A DNA stretch of 6,194 bases from contig CANQBY010000075.1 of the NCBI GenBank assembly GCA_947589695.1, forward strand, positions 1 to 6,194, given 5' to 3'. A program made the position numbers and the translations under genes. The notes under the pieces were generated by a model, which saw nothing but the letters and a program-made list of their open reading frames with translations, was not told the origin of the DNA and did no database searches. Below are positions 5,681 to 6,194 of the stretch, one piece after another (positions within the stretch are counted from its first letter, which is position 1; each line of letters starts with the position of its first letter). Source of the DNA: an uncultured Bacilli bacterium (GTDB taxonomy: Bacteria > Bacillota_I > Bacilli_A > RF39 > UBA660).

Positions 5681-5709
5681 ATGATATAATAAATTCCTCA
5701 AAAAGTCAA
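5681..5709 (-). promoter_or_regulatory. Sigma-A-type promoter of the tad operon
   Basis: On the minus strand TTGACT (5704-5709, 5 of 6 to the -35 consensus) is followed after exactly 17 bases by TATCAT (5681-5686, 5 of 6 to TATAAT). Transcription would start near 5674-5676, giving a leader of about 18 bases that is mostly ribosome binding site. No other comparable promoter was noticed between the seven genes. No clear operator-like repeat was seen beside it. Confidence 0.75.
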
Positions 5710-5748
5710 TTTTTACTCATACTATTTATCATATTTTCTACCTACTTA

Positions 5749-5757
5749 TGATATAAT
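5749..5757 (+). promoter_or_regulatory. Extended -10 promoter of the DUF192 gene
   Basis: TGATATAAT fits the extended -10 form TGNTATAAT (TATAAT at 5752-5757). No good -35 lies 16-18 bases upstream, which the TG extension can partly replace. Transcription would start near 5764, essentially at the ribosome binding site, so the leader is very short. It is divergent from the flp promoter about 40 bases away. Confidence 0.55.
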
Positions 5758-5762
5758 TAATT

Positions 5763-5769
5763 AGGTGAT
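5763..5769 (+). promoter_or_regulatory. Ribosome binding site of the DUF192 gene
   Basis: AGGTGAT, 4 bases before the ATG at 5774-5776, matches the 3' part of AGGAGGTGAT. The longest reading frame would start at a GTG (5765) that lies inside this site and so is not the real start. Confidence 0.75.
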
Positions 5770-5773
5770 ATAT

Positions 5774-6103
5774 ATGTATTTAAAAACTAATAAACAAGAC
5801 TACCCTATCATTATTGCTAATTCTTTTTCTAAAAGACTAATTGGTCTTATGGGTAAAAAAGATATTAATTATGGTATGTTATTTCCTAAATGTAATTCTA
5901 TTCATACTTATTTTATGAAAGAAAATATTGATATTGTTGGTTTAGATGAAAATAACGAAGTTATTTATAAATATGAAAACTTAGATAAAAATCGCATTAT
6001 TAAAATAAATTATGATCCTAAAAAAACTAGTATCTTAGAAATGCCAGCCAATTCCACTAAAAAGATTCGGATTGGTACTATTATCGTTTTCAATGAAGAT
6101 TAA
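5774..6103 (+). CDS. DUF192 family protein (COG1430)
   Basis: A 109-residue protein of unknown function. The DUF192 pattern is clear: SKRLIGLMGKK (19-29, usual form xxRxxGLM), GMLFP (34-38), YFMKENIDIVGLD (46-58, usual form fwMkNtxixLDi), SILEMPA (86-92) and a final IGTIIVF (100-106). Many DUF192 proteins have a signal peptide; none is visible here, so it is probably cytosolic. The ATG at 5774 is chosen from its AGGTGAT site. The aromatic-aromatic-Met motif reads YFM instead of the common FWM. The gene is divergent from the tad operon, with about 115 bases between the two start codons that hold both promoters. A link to pilus assembly is possible from position only. The family name is secure; the role is unknown. 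Confidence 0.85.
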   Translation: MYLKTNKQDYPIIIANSFSKRLIGLMGKKDINYGMLFPKCNSIHTYFMKENIDIVGLDENNEVIYKYENLDKNRIIKINYDPKKTSILEMPANSTKKIRIGTIIVFNED

Positions 6104-6120
6104 TCTTCGTTATTTTTTTT
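6093..6120 (+). terminator. Weak intrinsic terminator of the DUF192 gene
   Basis: GAAGAT (6095-6100) and ATCTTC (6103-6108) form an inverted repeat that can extend by a T-G and an A-T pair to 6093-6110. It is followed directly by TATTTTTTTT (6111-6120). The stop codon TAA (6101-6103) sits in the loop, so the last codons form the left arm. The stem is AT-rich and short, but the T-run is strong. Confidence 0.6.
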
Positions 6121-6140
6121 AATAAGTTGTGTTAAACTTT

Positions 6141-6169
6141 ATGACTGATAAACAAAAAAGTGGTATAAT
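6141..6169 (+). promoter_or_regulatory. Promoter reading out of the right edge
   Basis: ATGACT (6141-6146, 4 of 6 to the -35) is followed after 17 bases by TATAAT (6164-6169), a perfect -10 with a TGG extension (6161-6163). Transcription would start near 6175 and run rightward into a gene outside the window. The remaining 20 or so bases are too few to identify it. Confidence 0.7.
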
Positions 6170-6194
6170 AGAGATGCCAAATAAAAATTGTAGA

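Noticed and set aside
6174..6194. ATG just after the -10 at the right edge (MPNKNCR...) as the start of a gene
   Set aside because: It would lie at the transcription start with no ribosome binding site, and only seven codons are visible. It is more likely an untranslated leader.
1..6194. Search for CRISPR arrays, tRNA or rRNA genes, insertion sequences, attachment sites and riboswitches
   Set aside because: No regularly spaced repeats, transposase-like frames, terminal inverted repeats or structured RNA motifs were seen by eye. Intergenic space is under 120 bases everywhere.

Overview
The window is AT-rich (roughly 25-30 % GC by eye), gene-dense, and uses strong AGGAGG-type ribosome binding sites. 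TGA is a stop codon (ends of tadB and flp) and the Trp codons I checked are TGG, so this is standard bacterial code 11, not the Mycoplasma code. Together with a Tad locus that has no secretin or other outer-membrane gene, this suggests a low-GC Gram-positive (Bacillota), perhaps an Erysipelotrichia or other Mollicutes-adjacent Bacilli lineage. The lineage is inference.

Left end (1-802): a ferrous-iron uptake module. The 5' end of feoB (cut by the window edge) and feoA are read leftward and overlap by 14 bases. A short MntR/DtxR-family metalloregulator is read rightward, divergently from feoA. The 85-base divergent region holds an 18-bp inverted repeat, TTAGTTT-CCTT-AAACTAA, which is a good candidate operator. 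The likely circuit is a metal-loaded regulator repressing feoAB, and perhaps itself.

Centre (809-5709): a compact seven-gene leftward operon for a Tad/Flp (tight adherence) type IVc pilus, in transcription order flp - tadE - tadG-like - tadZ - tadA - tadB - tadC. The genes overlap or lie 2-25 bases apart, behind one good sigma-A-type promoter (TTGACT, 17 bases, TATCAT). Flp is the pilin. TadE and the TadG-like protein are minor pseudopilins. TadZ is a MinD/ParA-like positioning ATPase, TadA the motor ATPase, and TadB and TadC the inner-membrane platform. No prepilin peptidase (TadV/CpaA) is present, so processing must be supplied from elsewhere.

Right end (5710-6194): a divergent DUF192 gene shares the upstream region with flp and ends in a weak intrinsic terminator. 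A second good promoter then points out of the window toward an unseen gene. Several starts differ from the longest reading frames: tadA starts at TTG, tadZ most likely at GTG, and flp, the regulator and the DUF192 gene at internal ATGs chosen by their ribosome binding sites.
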